A DNA stretch of 64,000 nt from Mytilisepta virgata (taxonomy: Eukaryota; Mollusca; Bivalvia; Mytilida; Mytilidae): assembly GCA_028015205.1 (NCBI GenBank), contig CM051521.1:125248614-125312613 (forward strand), given 5' to 3'. This document shows, in pieces, positions 36,601 through 51,600 of the stretch. Both the position numbers and the translations under genes were made by a program. The notes below the pieces were generated by a model. That model made no database searches. It was not told the origin of the DNA and was given only the letters and a program-made list of their open reading frames with translations. Within the stretch, counting starts at the first letter, position 1. Every line of letters begins with the position of its first letter.

Positions 36601-39600
36601 TATCAACTTTTTTGTGTATTATATGTCCCAAAAAACTGCTAAAAGTAAAAAAAAAATATAATTTTGGAACCAATTAATCAGGGAGGGTAGAGAGGAAGGT
36701 CAGCTGTATGCAATACAAGTCTGCTTGAAAAATCACCTCTAAGTCTACTGTCATCATAGATTATGATATTTATATCAAGTCAAGTTTGGAATCATGATAC
36801 AAATAAATAAACACTGTTAAAAAATTTCTGAAAGACTGACTGATCATATGCAGTAACTCATAGCTAATACATACATTTAGTATTACAACAACATGAACAA
36901 TTTTGCCTAATAATTTAATGACAATCCATCATTTTGTTGTGTATATCAGAGATGTTTTTGTTGAGGCACAACAGAGGTCAATTTTGATACACAGATATAC
37001 TCAATACACACAAATTCAAATGTATTATCTAAGTAGGCAATACATAAAATAATTTAAAAACTTTTTTTTCTGGAAATATGAAAATCTAATAAAAATAGGA
37101 AAATCATTCATTCAAAATTACACTATTCAGATGATCAAAAGATGAAATTATTGATTTCACACATTTCTTGAATACTTTTGAATTTCCTAATATTATATAA
37201 TCTTTTAACAATATGTATTCCAGAGGATACAAAGAGCCAGAGAACCCTGATGTTGTAATAGCAGATGTTGATGATGATGATGAGTTTGCAGTTATCAAGA
37301 GGGACACATCAGTATTAAGATCAGTTAGTATAAAACTATACCATTGACATTCATTAAGTTTCTCCATGGTACAAAATTAAGATCACAGTTTTGTTTATAC
37401 AACAAAAGTGTGTTTTATATCATATCCACAGTTTTTTCCCCTAGAAATTTTATGAAGCATAAGGAGATTGACTGAAAGGATGGTAGTCAAGTTTTCTGAA
37501 GGTTGGGGGTAAAAAAATTTATATAGTATTATAAGGAATTTTAAAATTTCAAGCATGGGGGCCTGAAATTAACGCCACCATGCATAAACCCTCTAGGGAA
37601 AACAATTCCAGTGGTGCATGAACAAACTGATGTATGGTGTCTCTACCTTGTATAATTAGGCATTTCCTCAAGTTTCTTCAAAAGGGGCTTTGTATATAAA
37701 GGAGAATCTTCAATCTTCATAAATGCATGAAAATTTATGCATACAAAAGGACAATTCAATATGTATGAAATGAATAATTCATAAAAATTTTCAAAAGTTG
37801 TCAAATGTGCAGCTGAAATATTATAGCTGCTCTCTCTATTGCATATTTTTCTAATATAGAAGTAGTAATTTAACAAAGATTTCAATATATACTGAACTTT
37901 TACCTCTCAAGTCAAATGCTGAAAAATTTTGAAATTCATGCAACACCTTTTTTTTTAAAATTTAAATTATATTAATCTATAGTCACTGTCAGTTTATAAA
38001 ATCTTTTAATAAAAAATTCAACATGTACTGTGAGCCATTGCTCACTAGTGATACCTCCGCTTTTCGATAAGGTCAAACAGGAAGTTGATGTCGCCTTGGA
38101 CTGAAAACGTATCCCATGATATGGTATACCTATAGAAGGCTTATATAGAATATCGAGTAGCTGTGATGAGTAGTTGCAGAGAAAAGTGTGATGAAAATTT
38201 TTTGTTACTGACAGACGGACAGACGGACAAAAGCAAGGACTGAACCACAAGGGTAAAACAGTATACCCCCCTCTCCCTTGGAATAAAAATACATAAAATT
38301 CATAAACTTCTGAATTTTCAGTTCCAGGTAAAATGATATTCATGAAGCAGCCTTAATCGGTTATGTCATCCTCATTATATAACTAGTTTTTGAAAGTATG
38401 TAAAAATCCTGCATGGGACCAGACCTGTAATAAAATATATTTATTAACCATCCAATATAAGGAATACAGGAATAGACTGACATTCAGTTAATAACACTGT
38501 AAACAATTGAACATTAAACATGTGTATTAAATTTTAGCACAAGAGAGCACCACCTCCAAAAAACAGAAACAGATCTTCTGCTGCAGTAAGGAGAAAACGT
38601 GCAAGGGAGACAAATGCAGATACTGTGAGTATAGCTTTGGTTGATGAAAGTTTCAATAAAAAAAATGTCAAAATATATTAACAAGAGGCTCCCATGAGCC
38701 TGAATCGCTCACCTGTTATTTTTTGTGTAGATCTTGCATCAATGATTATTTTTGCTATTTAATGTATACCGTCACATTTTTTCCTTAAAATTGACAGCTA
38801 TATTACAGGATCCTGAATTTAAATATTTATGGTTGTTAGGGACTATTTCATTGGTTGCTATGGATTTTTTCAATGACCTTGACTCTTGATCTTACTTTTT
38901 GACTTGTACAGATAAGTTATAGGGTTCTTTACCCAAATATATATGGTTGCTAGGGACTTTTTCATCAGTTGCTATGGACTTTTACTATCACCTTGACCCT
39001 TGGCCCTCCATTTTACTTGTACAGCTACCATTTAATTTATTTTAAGTTATGCTCTGTTACAGTATGTCAGACCATTATTTTAACTGATAATTACTGCTAA
39101 CTTGTAATAATCTTGAAAGGGTAAAAACTCCTTTAACGGGGTCATCTGATGATTTTGGTCATGTTGACTTATTTGTAGATCTTACTTTGCTAAACATGTT
39201 TGCTGTTGAGAGTTTGTCTTTATCTATCATAATATTCAAGTTAATAACATAAAACTGCAAAATTTCCTTAAAATTAACAATTCAGGGACAATAACCCAAC
39301 AAAGGGTTGACCGATTCATCTGAAAATTTCATGGCTGGTAGATCTTGGCCTGATGAACATTTGTACCTACTAAGAGTTTTGCTCTAAATGCTTTAGTTTT
39401 TTTTTAGATATAAGCCAAAAACTGCAGTTTACCCCCTATGTTCTATTTTTAGCCTTGATGGCCATGTTACTAGGTAGACAAGAAAATAAAACATAAACCC
39501 TAAGGATCTTTCAGACTAAGTACGCCTGTAATTGGTTCAGTGGTTTCAGAGGAGAAGATCTTTGAAAAATTTTATGACGGAGGAAGGGACGACACACATG

Positions 39601-42600
39601 AAGTGATGGCAAAAACTCACATGTCCTTTCAGGACAGGTGAGCTAAAAATTAGATAATGAAATCTGAAAATATGTCAAATTATGTGTGAGATCTCTTCTA
39701 AACCATTCATACTTAAGAAAATTATCAAGAACTAACCGTCACCCTCAAAAACTATAGGTACTTTGGGAAGTAATCAAGGAAATTAAACACACTTACACCA
39801 AAAAATAAAATAAAATAAAAAGTGTAATTGATATATAGTATTTATATATATATGTCCACATTTTGAATGATTTCTTTTATTTTCTTTCAGATTTTTAATG
39901 ATAGCTCAGATAATTCCTTTTTAAATGTACCAGATGATCTTGAAGTAGTGTATAATGACAAAAAATCCAATGCTAAAAGTGATTCCAAAAATAACTCTAC
40001 AGAACGGAATAAAAGTGATTCCAAAAATAACTCTACAGAACGGAATAAAAAAGATAAAAAGGATAAAAATGTCAACTCTTCAGAAAAAAATAAAAATAAA
40101 AAAGACAAAAATCAAACTAAGACAGACGTTCCAGAGATAAAGAGCATAGAGACTCCCGCTATAATCACCTCAGATCATAGTGATGATAAAATCATAGACC
40201 TATCTAAACAGGCAGTTCCACCAGAGGTCTTCTCTGGGGGTAATATATTTATGCACATAGATCCAACTGTGAAGAAAAATGCTCCTAAGATTGAAAAGAA
40301 ACCAGCAACACCACCTACCAGATTACGCACAAGTCAGTTAAGTAAGTATGCAAGGGATATAGTTACGATACTGTTGTAAAGTCATTAGAGATGGCATTTT
40401 TTGGAATTAATATTGATTCACTCATAGGGTCTTTGCATCGGAAATCAATACATTTATTCTAAAACCAGTTGTTGGCATGATACGGGTCATGTTCTTCTCG
40501 TATAATTTATGACAACATCATACTAAACCACTAACGGGAGGAATTGTGGCTGATTTTCTATATATGATAAAGATATAATCTTTCAATCAGTTTAATTGAG
40601 GTCTGGAGTTGGCATGTCAGTAACTGCTAGTAGTCCTTTGTTAATATATATTGATCATTGTCATTTTGCTTAGTTTCTTCTGTTACCTTTTTTAACATGT
40701 GTAATGCTGTGTGTTTGTTTATTCCACATTGGCTAGAGGTAGGGGGGGGAGGGTTGATATCTTACAAAAAATGTTTAAACCTCCCGCATTTTTGCGCCTG
40801 TCCTAAGTCAGAAACCTCTAGCCTTTGTTGGTCTTGTGTGTTTTTTGAATTTTGGTTCATTTGTATGTTTCGGAGTTTAGTGTGCCATCCGTTTTGCTGA
40901 ACTACTATGCATTATTGTTTAGGGACTTAAACATGTGAAAATTTGGTCTGCTACACAAAAAAGGTAGCTGATAGGTTTAGAATAATTTATTACATGTATA
41001 TAAAAATTCCATTTTGTATTATGAGTCAAATACTTCAAAAGTTTTAGAAGAAAAATATATTATCAAAAGTAAATGACCCATTTATTCTATATTTATAAAT
41101 TAATACATGACTAATCTGTATCCTTTCGGGTATCATCAAAAGGATCCCATATTGGACAGAGGGCTTGCCATAGCTCGATTTTGGTCAAGGGATAATACCC
41201 AGAACAATATGGATTAGGTCATGTATTAATCTGTTAATCATATATGCATCCAGTTTGATATGGTTATATCAGCCTGACCATGTGGGTACATTGGAATAGC
41301 ACTTGAATGTTGGGTTATTAGCCTGGGGTGTGTAAATATGGGTAGTTTTCTACCAGTTGTTACAGATACAAAAACCATTATATTTAGTAGTAAATGTATG
41401 ATAACTATTATTTTTATTATTATTACAATCTACAGACTCTTTTATTTTTTTATACTATTATTTAAAATTTACAGGTGTTGAAGAAAGAAAAGAAAAAGCT
41501 AAGTCTACTCCATTATTATCTGGTCATGAAGATCTTGCCAAAGGTAAGACTTCAGTTAAACACATATCTATTATTTTAATTAGTCTATTGAGACGTTGGC
41601 ATATTGACACCCACGCAATATCACCCCGTGACAATGATAGACGGACAATGATTACAGCACTTAATATTAGCCAATTTTACGATTGCTGCAATGACATCCA
41701 CGTCACACATATGGATTACTGCTGGAAATTCTCGCCTTGAACGAAGGTAAGTGTTGAAATTTTTGTAATTTGTATTGTTCTCCAGGTTGAGTCTCATAAT
41801 TATATTTTGACCATCCAATGACCCCTACATTTGGGCATTCGAAACAACTTTTTATCCATAGGCTTATCATTTTAACAAGTGGATCATGGACTGATTATAA
41901 TTTTTTAAAATACTTTCTGTGGAAAAAATAAATCGCTATCGCAGTAATCCATTGCCATTTGGTATGCAGTAATCATTATTTGACTTGTACCTGAATTGTA
42001 GTAAGCACTGGTATATTTACGATTTTGTGGATAATAATAAAGCATTCCCCATTAAATTAGACAAAATCAAATGATAAATAAACTGTTCAAATTTAAAGAG
42101 TCAATCCTGTCTTGAAAAACGGGCTGTGAACATGAACAGGTTGCATCAAAGTCGATTTTAAACACTTGTTTTCTTTGAATGTTCTGAAAGTGTGACATTT
42201 GTTTCAGATGCCCTAATGTAGGGGTCGTTGGATGGTCAATATATAATCCTGACATTCAACCTGGAAAACATTGCAAATTGCAAAAATATCAACACTAACC
42301 TTTGTCTGAGGCAAGAAATTCCAACAGTAATACATATGAGAGACTAGGGGCCTCGATGGCCGAGTGGTCTAGGTAGTTTGTCATGACTACTAATGGCCAC
42401 TAGCCTGTCAACACTGAGATTGTGAGTTTGAATCTCACCTGTGGCGGGGTGTGTTTGACTCTGATCTAAACTGACAAGGAATGCCAATTTTCCTACCGAA
42501 GGTCGTGGTTCTCTCAGGGTACTCCGGCTTCTTTCACCAATAAAAATTGGCCGCCGCGAAATAGACAAATGTGCTGAAAACGGCGTAAAACCCCAACTAA

Positions 42601-45600
42601 ACAAACAAACATATGAGCGACCCGGATTTCATCGCAACAATCGTAAAATCAGTTAGCATCATCCCATCTATCATTGACACACTCACAGGGTGAATATCCT
42701 TCATTTTCACATTTTGTTAAAGATTGATTTTCAGTAAGTTTACTTTTTTCAGCCATATCTTATTTTTGGAGAAAATAAATTTTCTTAGACAGGAATAAAC
42801 CTTTTAAAGCAAAACCAACTCTTTGTCAACAATAGTTGGAGTCAAGCTCACCTTTCAAAGAGATTAGCTAAAAAGCCACTACCCCAGTAAAATATACTGA
42901 CAATTAATGTCTGTATGTACATTTTTTCTATTAAAGTCACAGTGTGTTTATTGAGAGAACACTGAAAAAAAATAAATGAAAAATAGGAAACCAAGAAAAT
43001 GGTACACTGGAACCTTTGTAACCTGAACAGATATGGGACTTTAGAAATTGGGCCGTTTTGAGAGGTTCTGGACTATACTGAAATATGTCCTGAAGTAAAT
43101 TAACTGAAATATCAAAAGGCATGAAAATTACATATTTACTACATTTGCATTGTTTCTTCTTTAACTGTTATGTGTACTAGATCTCAGCCTTTAAGCTTCG
43201 TCATTAGTTTTTAGTAGAACGAAGTTTTACCTGTACACATCAATGAGGCTTTGTTTAAAATACACTACTCAACTAAGAGAATTAGAGTTTGGCCAGTTTT
43301 TAGAGTTTTATGTCAAAGGAATATATATGTTTTGGATCAGAAATTATCTCTGATATTCGGAATTCAAAGGGGCAGGTTTTTGGACGATTTATCTACCTGA
43401 AAACATAGGTGTAAATTCCAGACCAAAAGAAATTGTTCAGTTTGCAGAGGAATCCGGTTTTCAGAGGAGCCTGTCTAGGGTAGTTCCACTTTAATTAGTT
43501 GCTTTTTATAGTTACACAACTTTTATTTTCTTATTTCAGCTATAGGAAAACTGAGATCTCCAAGTACAGAGGTAATACTGTTTACTGTAAAAATAAGAAA
43601 TATCTTAAACCTGAGCTTATGCAATAGACTTTAGGCATTTTAAGTTTTCTAATTGGAGCCTTACACCACTTTCAGCACTATTGGCTATACTGAAGCAGCC
43701 AATACTTAAAAGTTTTAAACTTTGCATTTATGAAGTATTCCTTATAGCCTTTAAACTAGAAAATGTGTCTATAAGACACGAATGCCCCGCCCTAAAAACA
43801 GCCCAAGTGTTGCTGAACCGCGTTGTACTATACAAGAGGACTGTAGTGGTGAAATATCATTGATATATTACTATAGGTTTCTGAGAAATGAACCTAAAGG
43901 CAAAACTTAACCAAAGTCATTGAAGCATGGAATGTAGGTCATAGTGACCCAAGTGTTGCTGAACAGTGTTGTACTATACAAGAGGACTGTAGTGGTAAAA
44001 TATCATTGATATATTACTATAAGTTTCTGAGAAATGGAGCTAAACGCAAAACTTAACCGAATCGGGATTTACGTACGGACGTATGGACAAGGGTAAATCT
44101 ATATGCCCTAGCCACATTCGTGGCGGGGCATAAAAATGGCTTTATATGTTAAGTTTTTTATTACTGAATAAAGTTGCAACTTTTAGCATGGAAAATGGAA
44201 ATTGTTGTTAATTTACATCAGCTGAGGGAACTTTTCATGAGTTGGGATTCAACAAACTTACAATTTTAACAATTATTTTATATCATAATATTTATTCATT
44301 TGTGCAATGAGAAATATATTCAAAGATACAAAAATTCTGTTTATTTTTCAGAATACAAGTGACAAATTTTCAGGGAAGAATCGTTCCTCCACAGATATCT
44401 CATCAAGTACAGCAATATAAAGACAAAATCTGTCAACTCACATCACAGATTTCTCATCTAACATTATCATGTCATATAACACTTCAGCAGTATTTTGTGC
44501 TTTCATATGTAATTTAATGCATAACAGAATAATACTACTAGGATTACTGCCTCACTCCAAGTTACAATTATGACAAGAATGGAGACAAGTCTTAAATAAA
44601 TCAGTGTCTTTGTATGCAAATGAAAGATTATCTGCCCTTTTGCAGTATATGGTAGCTTGGTACAGGGAGGTAATCACACAAAAATAATATTCTCATTATT
44701 TTTACTTCATTGTACATTGAAACACTAAGCTGTAGAACTCCACATATTATACGTACTATAATTTTAACTAAATGACCATTACAATAACAATTTTACTAGG
44801 TGAATAACACTACTGCATACAAAAAGTTAAAATAAAGGAATGTGTCCATAATCCCCTTTAAGAAATAATCTTTATGTTTTTACAAACAAAAATAAGTTAT
44901 ATGTTTTCTTAAATGATTTTATCTCAATATTAATGATGTGTAGAAAAAAATTTCTTAGTAACAAATATTTTCACTTTTAATCCCAATATTTCAGAAGATA
45001 TTTTGATAATTCACCAATTTATTATAGTTGAATATATTTACAACTTCTCTATACAATGATCTGTAATTCCTGATCATGGATCTGAAATATTTATATGAAT
45101 TCCCTGATCATGGATCTGAAATATTTACATCCAAATAATCATCTTTTAATATGTATTTTCTTCCTTTCTGTTCACCAAAATATTGTGTTAATTTGTGCCA
45201 GCACACATAGCTTCCATTACTGTGCCAATATTATCCCACAAATATTGTGTTAATTTGTGCCAGCACACATAGCTTCAATTACTGTGCCAATATTATCCCA
45301 CATTTAAATAAAATATTGTAATTTTGTCTATGTCATTATTTTGTTATACTGGTATACATTTACTTGGACTACTCTGATACGATCACATTCTATTGGATAT
45401 TGTACAATGGTCAGATTTGCTTACTCAATAGAACTAGGTGTATTTGTGACATAACGTCCAAGTTTCTGTTAAAATGTGTACGATTATCAAGTTAATCAGC
45501 ATGTTACACCACATTATTTCTATTATTTAAATTGAAAATAATAAATAACCTAAACATACAAAGCCCATCAAAAATCCACATAAATACTGGAAATAATAAA

Positions 45601-48600
45601 TGTTCCATTTCAGTATTCAGATTTGTTATATGTGTACCTCATGTTTTAAAGAGTTTTTTGTTTGGTTTTCAGTTTATTTTAATTGTTGTCTATAATATGT
45701 AAACAGAAAGTAGCTAGGTTTCATTTTTGATAAATACATACAGGTATCAAATGTACTTGTCAAGGGAGATAATCAGGCATTCAAATGGAAAATATCACCT
45801 GATGAGACAGATCAGTATTATATTTACATGTCAATTCAGAAACCAATGCCATGTTTACATTACTATGAAAAAGGCATTATGAAGAACACAATAGTTGAGA
45901 CTTGCATTAGTGTTTTTTATTTTTTTGTTTTTTGTTTTGTTTTGTTTTGTTTTTTTTTGGGGGGGGGGGGTGTAGGGGTTATTAAGATCCTACTACAATT
46001 TATACAGAAATTTTTTTTATGTCCACTTATTATTGCAAATGATCAGAAATCAAGAATAATGTGAATTTTCGTTATATGATGCAATAGAATATAAGCAAGA
46101 ATTAAAAATACATGAGTTAATTACTGATATCATCACATTTTGTTAATATAAAAAAATGTAAACATTTCTGAATTTACAGTATATGAGTCACATTTATTAT
46201 TGCATGTGAGATCAGATATCATGGTATAAGTTTGTAAAACAGTTTATTTATCTAAATAACCATCACAATGTGAAATCATATATAATGTCATTCTTAAACA
46301 GTTCAGTAATCTAATATAAAATATCATGTGATATTTTCCACTTGATTCATTCGTCATTAACAATAGCTAATGGACATGCTCAACTGTCACCAGTACTTAT
46401 TAATCAGTAAATAAACTGCCGTCCTGTTTTCTTTAGCTTTGTCAGATCTTCCACTCACATTTTTATATTGTTGAGAGATATTTTTATATCTTGTTTAATA
46501 AAGTGCTTAGATTATACTAACGTGTTTTTGTAATAGCCAAAGAGAGAAGGTTGAAGAACATTTGGAGAACTCACTACTGTCAACTAGATAATACTTGTTG
46601 AAATATACATCAGCACCATAAATAAAGAATGTGCTTTTCTCTAAATTCTATGATTTTCATAAAATATGGTGATGGATGGATGGATGGATGGATGAATACC
46701 GTTTAACGTGCAGTTGATGAGAACATGTTGATATGACAATGAATATGATCCCTGCTTTGTACAAAACCGACATGCTGAGCCAGATTTTAATGTCTAGCTC
46801 ACGCAGGAAGGCATATCATCCCACTCGGACACATTATACTGACTCCGAGGCCGACCAGTAGACCTTTGATCTTACTCCTAGATGTCGGGTGCTTGGTGGA
46901 GAAAATATGGTGATCCAAAGTGAATTTCAGATGAAACATGAATCTGTCTGATTTTCCTTTTTGGAGTTCTCCATCAGCTGCACTGATCAGGATTTGAAAA
47001 TTTCGTAAGTGATGAACAAATTAGAGATTTTAAAAAGTTCATTTTTCCATGAAATTTTAAAAAGTGAGGAGTAATTAGGGCAACAAAAAATGTGAGATTT
47101 TACAGGATCAACCCTAAAAACTAATTTTGCTTAAAATTTAAGTTACATGTAATAAATTATTTGATACCAATTATAAAGAAAAACTGGAAATTATTTCAAC
47201 CTTTCTCTGAATTTCTGACAAAACGTCAGAAAATATCAAATTGTTGATTTTCATTTGTTATAATATTAACTTTCACAATAAAGTAACATCATAGTTAATT
47301 GTGCACTCTAGAGACTTGCTGTTCCACCTTAAGGTATTTGATATAATTACACAAAGGATAATTTTTTTTATGTTAATTTTACAATTTTCAAGTCCAATAA
47401 ACTATGTTGGAGAAATTTTATAGAAAATCAACTTACTCTGTCTTTATATGTGTCAGGTAATAACTTCTTTGCACTATGTGGTTCTGGTAAGTGGAGCATA
47501 AAACCAAGGACATCCCCTTCTGTGTACCCTCCATCAGCATAATGTTTCCCTCTGCTCTGGTGGAATCGTGTCCCCTTTCTTGATCTCCATGAATAACTGA
47601 ATTTGTCATATCCAGTGGGAGCTTGTAAATTACCTACAATGAGAAAATTGGTTTTGAAATTTTTGACATAATTTAGTGCAATGGGCTGCTGCTCATTACT
47701 ATGACCATACAAGACCCCTGAAATGTTATTAATTTTTTATCATGAAGGATCTCAATGAATATTGTTTCATTTAAGCTTTAATTTCACATGGATTTTAACT
47801 AAGATACTTTAAAAGTGAATATATTAAAAGAATTTGATAAGTACATATAATTTTGTAAAGTATACCACTTAGAAAAAAGTTTTAAGTTCAAGTAATAAAA
47901 TTACATTTCATCAGATGGGAAATATAAAGAAAATTTGTCAAGATGAAAATTATCTTGAGCTTACGGAAGTCAGACACATTCATTCAAATAGACTGATAGA
48001 TTGTTACCTAATGATAATGACCAGCCTATTCTAGAAGCAGTGTCTGCAGGCATTTCCTCTATCAAAACTTCGTAATACCAAGATCCACGACCAACACCTA
48101 AAAATGTTAACGCTATAATTTATCTGAACTGAATAAATTATTTTAGGATTCTCTTCTCTTTCATAATACGCAACAAACACCCCCAATTGATGAAAAATTA
48201 ACCATATATCAATTAATCCAGGAAATAAAAGTTTTAGGTAAAACAAGCTGAACTAGATGATCAAAAAAAGTAATAAATAGCTGAACATGCAAGCATTTTA
48301 TCTGTTCTTGTTCAATAATCATAAATATTTATCTCACTGGAAATGTTATTCTATTAACAGACTACTGAGGAGTCAAACATCTTCAACCCACTTCATTTTT
48401 TACACAATTTGTCTGAAATATTATCCAATAATACAATTTTATCAATGCTAAATTATTTCTTATAAACCATACCATTTGTAGCTCTAACCATGCTGTATCC
48501 CTTCTCCCCAGTAACGCTTAATCTGTCATCTGAAATCTTCAGCTGTGGGGCTGAAAAGGGTAAATAGAATTCATACTGCAAAAAACTCATTGAATTTTTA

Positions 48601-51600
48601 CAAAAGTTTTGATATACATTTTTTTAGTGGCTAGTAGGAGCCTGTCTCAATCATATGACCATAAAACAGGCATATTTTTGTTGTGAATATCTAAAGCACA
48701 ATACTGCACTATTTTCTTTTTTTACATTACTTGATATTATTCTACAAGACTGTACAACCTTTTGTCAATAATATGATTTGGCCAGTGTTTTCATCAAGAT
48801 ATACCATTGTATTTATTTCACTGTATTCTTTTTAAAAAAAACCATGGCAGCTGTTTTATTATATAAGTCTAGAAACATTTCATTCATTTTTGAAAAGGAT
48901 CAGACCATTTACTACAAAGTATTTTCCCAATGGACTAGGTGGTTCAGATCAAAAACCTTTACAGAAATTGTTCAACTGTATCCCAATTAACTGAATTTAG
49001 TCGTTACAGTTATTCTGACTGAGCAGTACTGTCATATATGTTAACTGATCATAATTCTGAATAGGATCCATCCAATGATTATTCCATTAAAATTTGGAGT
49101 CAATCTGCTTCAGGGATTTCAAACAGAGATATTTCAGGGAATTGAGGTCAAATGTTAAACAGACTTTAACTTGGATATAGCAGAATTGTTTAAGTTATCA
49201 AATAAATATTGCCATGTGACAGTTTTCTGTCTTCATGACAAGAACAAATTCAAGTTAATTCAAATATGGAGGTGTGTGATGGGAACATGATGACTGTCAT
49301 CTGAAAAAAGGTGGAGAACTGAGTAGAAACAGATTATTTAGCCTTCTGTATTAGCCATTCGCCTACTCTTTTTTGAGAACAACATGAGGGGTCATTAGTG
49401 ATGAAGGGGTGTGGCATTTTCTAAACACATCATTTGATATCACATCTCTCTGATTCCAACACTTGGAGAAGTGTGTGGGCAGCACTGTGGGTTGAGCTTT
49501 GTGACCCATCTTGGGTATCTAGGTATGTAACCTTACAGAAATTTATCTCTCTTATGTCTCCTTAATATGCTCTTACCAATGTGGTAGTGTTAGAACAGCG
49601 TGTTTCCTAGGTTAAATTTTACATTTGTAACCTACATTAAGTTCGTCTCCCTAACATTTTAGTAATATTCCTACCTCTATCATTTAGTGACAGTAAGACC
49701 TCTGTTCCAAGATAAGTTCGATATAAGTAACCGGGTATAGGTTTGCCTGCCCAATCCACACTTTCATCAAATGCTTGTCTGTTGGGAGCATGAGGATCAG
49801 ATTCTGCTAAAATGTATCTGTAGCCATCTTTGTTGAATGGATGTTCCAAAGGGTAGCCATGAACTGCTAACTTTGTACTTGGTCCTATATCACTGGAATT
49901 ATTATATTATATAAAGAAAAAAAATCATATGAAAAGGATAAGACATGGAGTACAATGTCAAAGAGACTACACCCCATCTCCAAACTGAACAGACATAATT
50001 AGTATTTTTATTTCAATTTTAATTTACTTTTCATGAAATTTGTCAACTTAAACATTTCTGACTTATGCATTTTTTTCTTTAACTGAATAGTAAATTAACG
50101 TTTTAAGCAAATTTAAGGAAATCTTGGAAATAGGACTGTTCTTTTCAATAATATTTTAAAATTCCATTTAATGTGTCGTCCATAAATTGTTTACCTCCTT
50201 TTTAATTTAAATCCAGGCTGAGAACTTTCTAAGGGTGCCTTCCTCTTTGCTCCTCTTCCTTTCCCTAAGAAAAATGAACTGCAATTTGAATTTTCTCTCT
50301 AAACAGTATCATTCAACAATTTGGAATGATTCCTGAATCTGATGTTTTTTAAATATTAGATAAGGCCATTTATTTTTAATTAATTGGTTTACGGATTATT
50401 TTTTTTTCAAAATAGGGTCAGTATGTTGGAAATTTTTTTTAAACAAGAGGCTCCCAGGAGCCTGAATCGCTCACCTGGTCCTTAAGCTTTAAGGGAGTCT
50501 TTCATGAGCTATTACCCCTATAATGGATCATCTGACAACTTCGACCCAATTTAGACTTTTGTAGAGCTCAATGAGCTGATTGTTTAAGCAAACAACAGCT
50601 TTTCTCTATCGACAATAGTTTTCATTCTATAGGGCAAAAACAAGAGAAAACGCTATTTTTGACATTTAAAGGGTCATCTATAAGGCATCAACAGTTATTT
50701 TGACATTTAAGGGACAAAACTTTAACTCCTAAAGGGCTCATTTAAACATTTTGCAAACTAAGGGAAATGCTGTGAAAATGGTCAATTTTGATGTTCTAAG
50801 GGGAATAACTCCTAAAAGGAATGATCATACAACTTAAGTACAAATTTTTTAAAAAAATCAAGAAAAAGGGCAATAACTCCTACATGGGTGGTTACATCTT
50901 CTTCAAAATTTCAAAGCAGGTAGATCTTGAGGTGTTGAACACTTTAGCTTCCCATCAGAATTTTGATATCTGTCACCATTTTTGAGTTATTTGCAAAAAA
51001 CTGCAATTTACCCCTATGTTCTATTTTTAGCCATGGCAGCCATGTTTTTTTACAAATCAAAAATCCAAACGATAGTTTAGTAGCACTCATGCCAAGGAAC
51101 AACTACACTAAGTTTGGTTGCAATTAAACTTATGGTGTAAGAGGAGTTAACGATTTTATTACAATGAATAAAGACTGCAAAAATGGTCAATTTTGACGAT
51201 CTAAGGGGAATAACTCCTAAAAGGAACGAACCTACAACTTCGATCCTGTTACAAATTTTGTAGATCTTTGTGTGCCTAACAATATGAAATTTAAATTTTT
51301 CAAATTTCCTTTATAGTATCCAAGATATTGAGCTTAATAAGTGCAAAATTTGGAAAAAATGCAGAAAAAGGGCAATAACTCCTGCATGGGTCGTTGGATC
51401 TTCTTCAAAATTTCAGGGCAGGTAGATCTTGAGGTGCTGAACACTTTTACCCTCTGCCAGAATTTTGATATCTGTTATGGTTTTTGAGTTATTTGCAAAA
51501 AACTGCAATTTACCCCTATGTTCTATTTTTAGCCATGGCGGCCATGTTTTTTTACAAATCAAAAATCCAAACGATAGTTTTGTAGCACATATACCAATAA

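Noticed and set aside
39887..40140. Shadow ORFs on both strands over exon 6 of the nested gene
   Set aside because: They are out-of-frame or antisense readings of a Lys/Asn-rich exon whose own frame fits splice phases.
42344..42604. 86-codon minus ORF with Arg/Pro-rich sequence, and a possible tRNA gene on plus
   Set aside because: The segment is a SINE: it has polymerase III boxes but a degenerate tRNA body, a SINE core and tail, and target duplications.
46515..46620. Possible extra 3' exon after an 'aataaag' region
   Set aside because: The nested gene already has a stop at 44420 with nearby polyadenylation signals, and no phase-consistent ORF is visible here.
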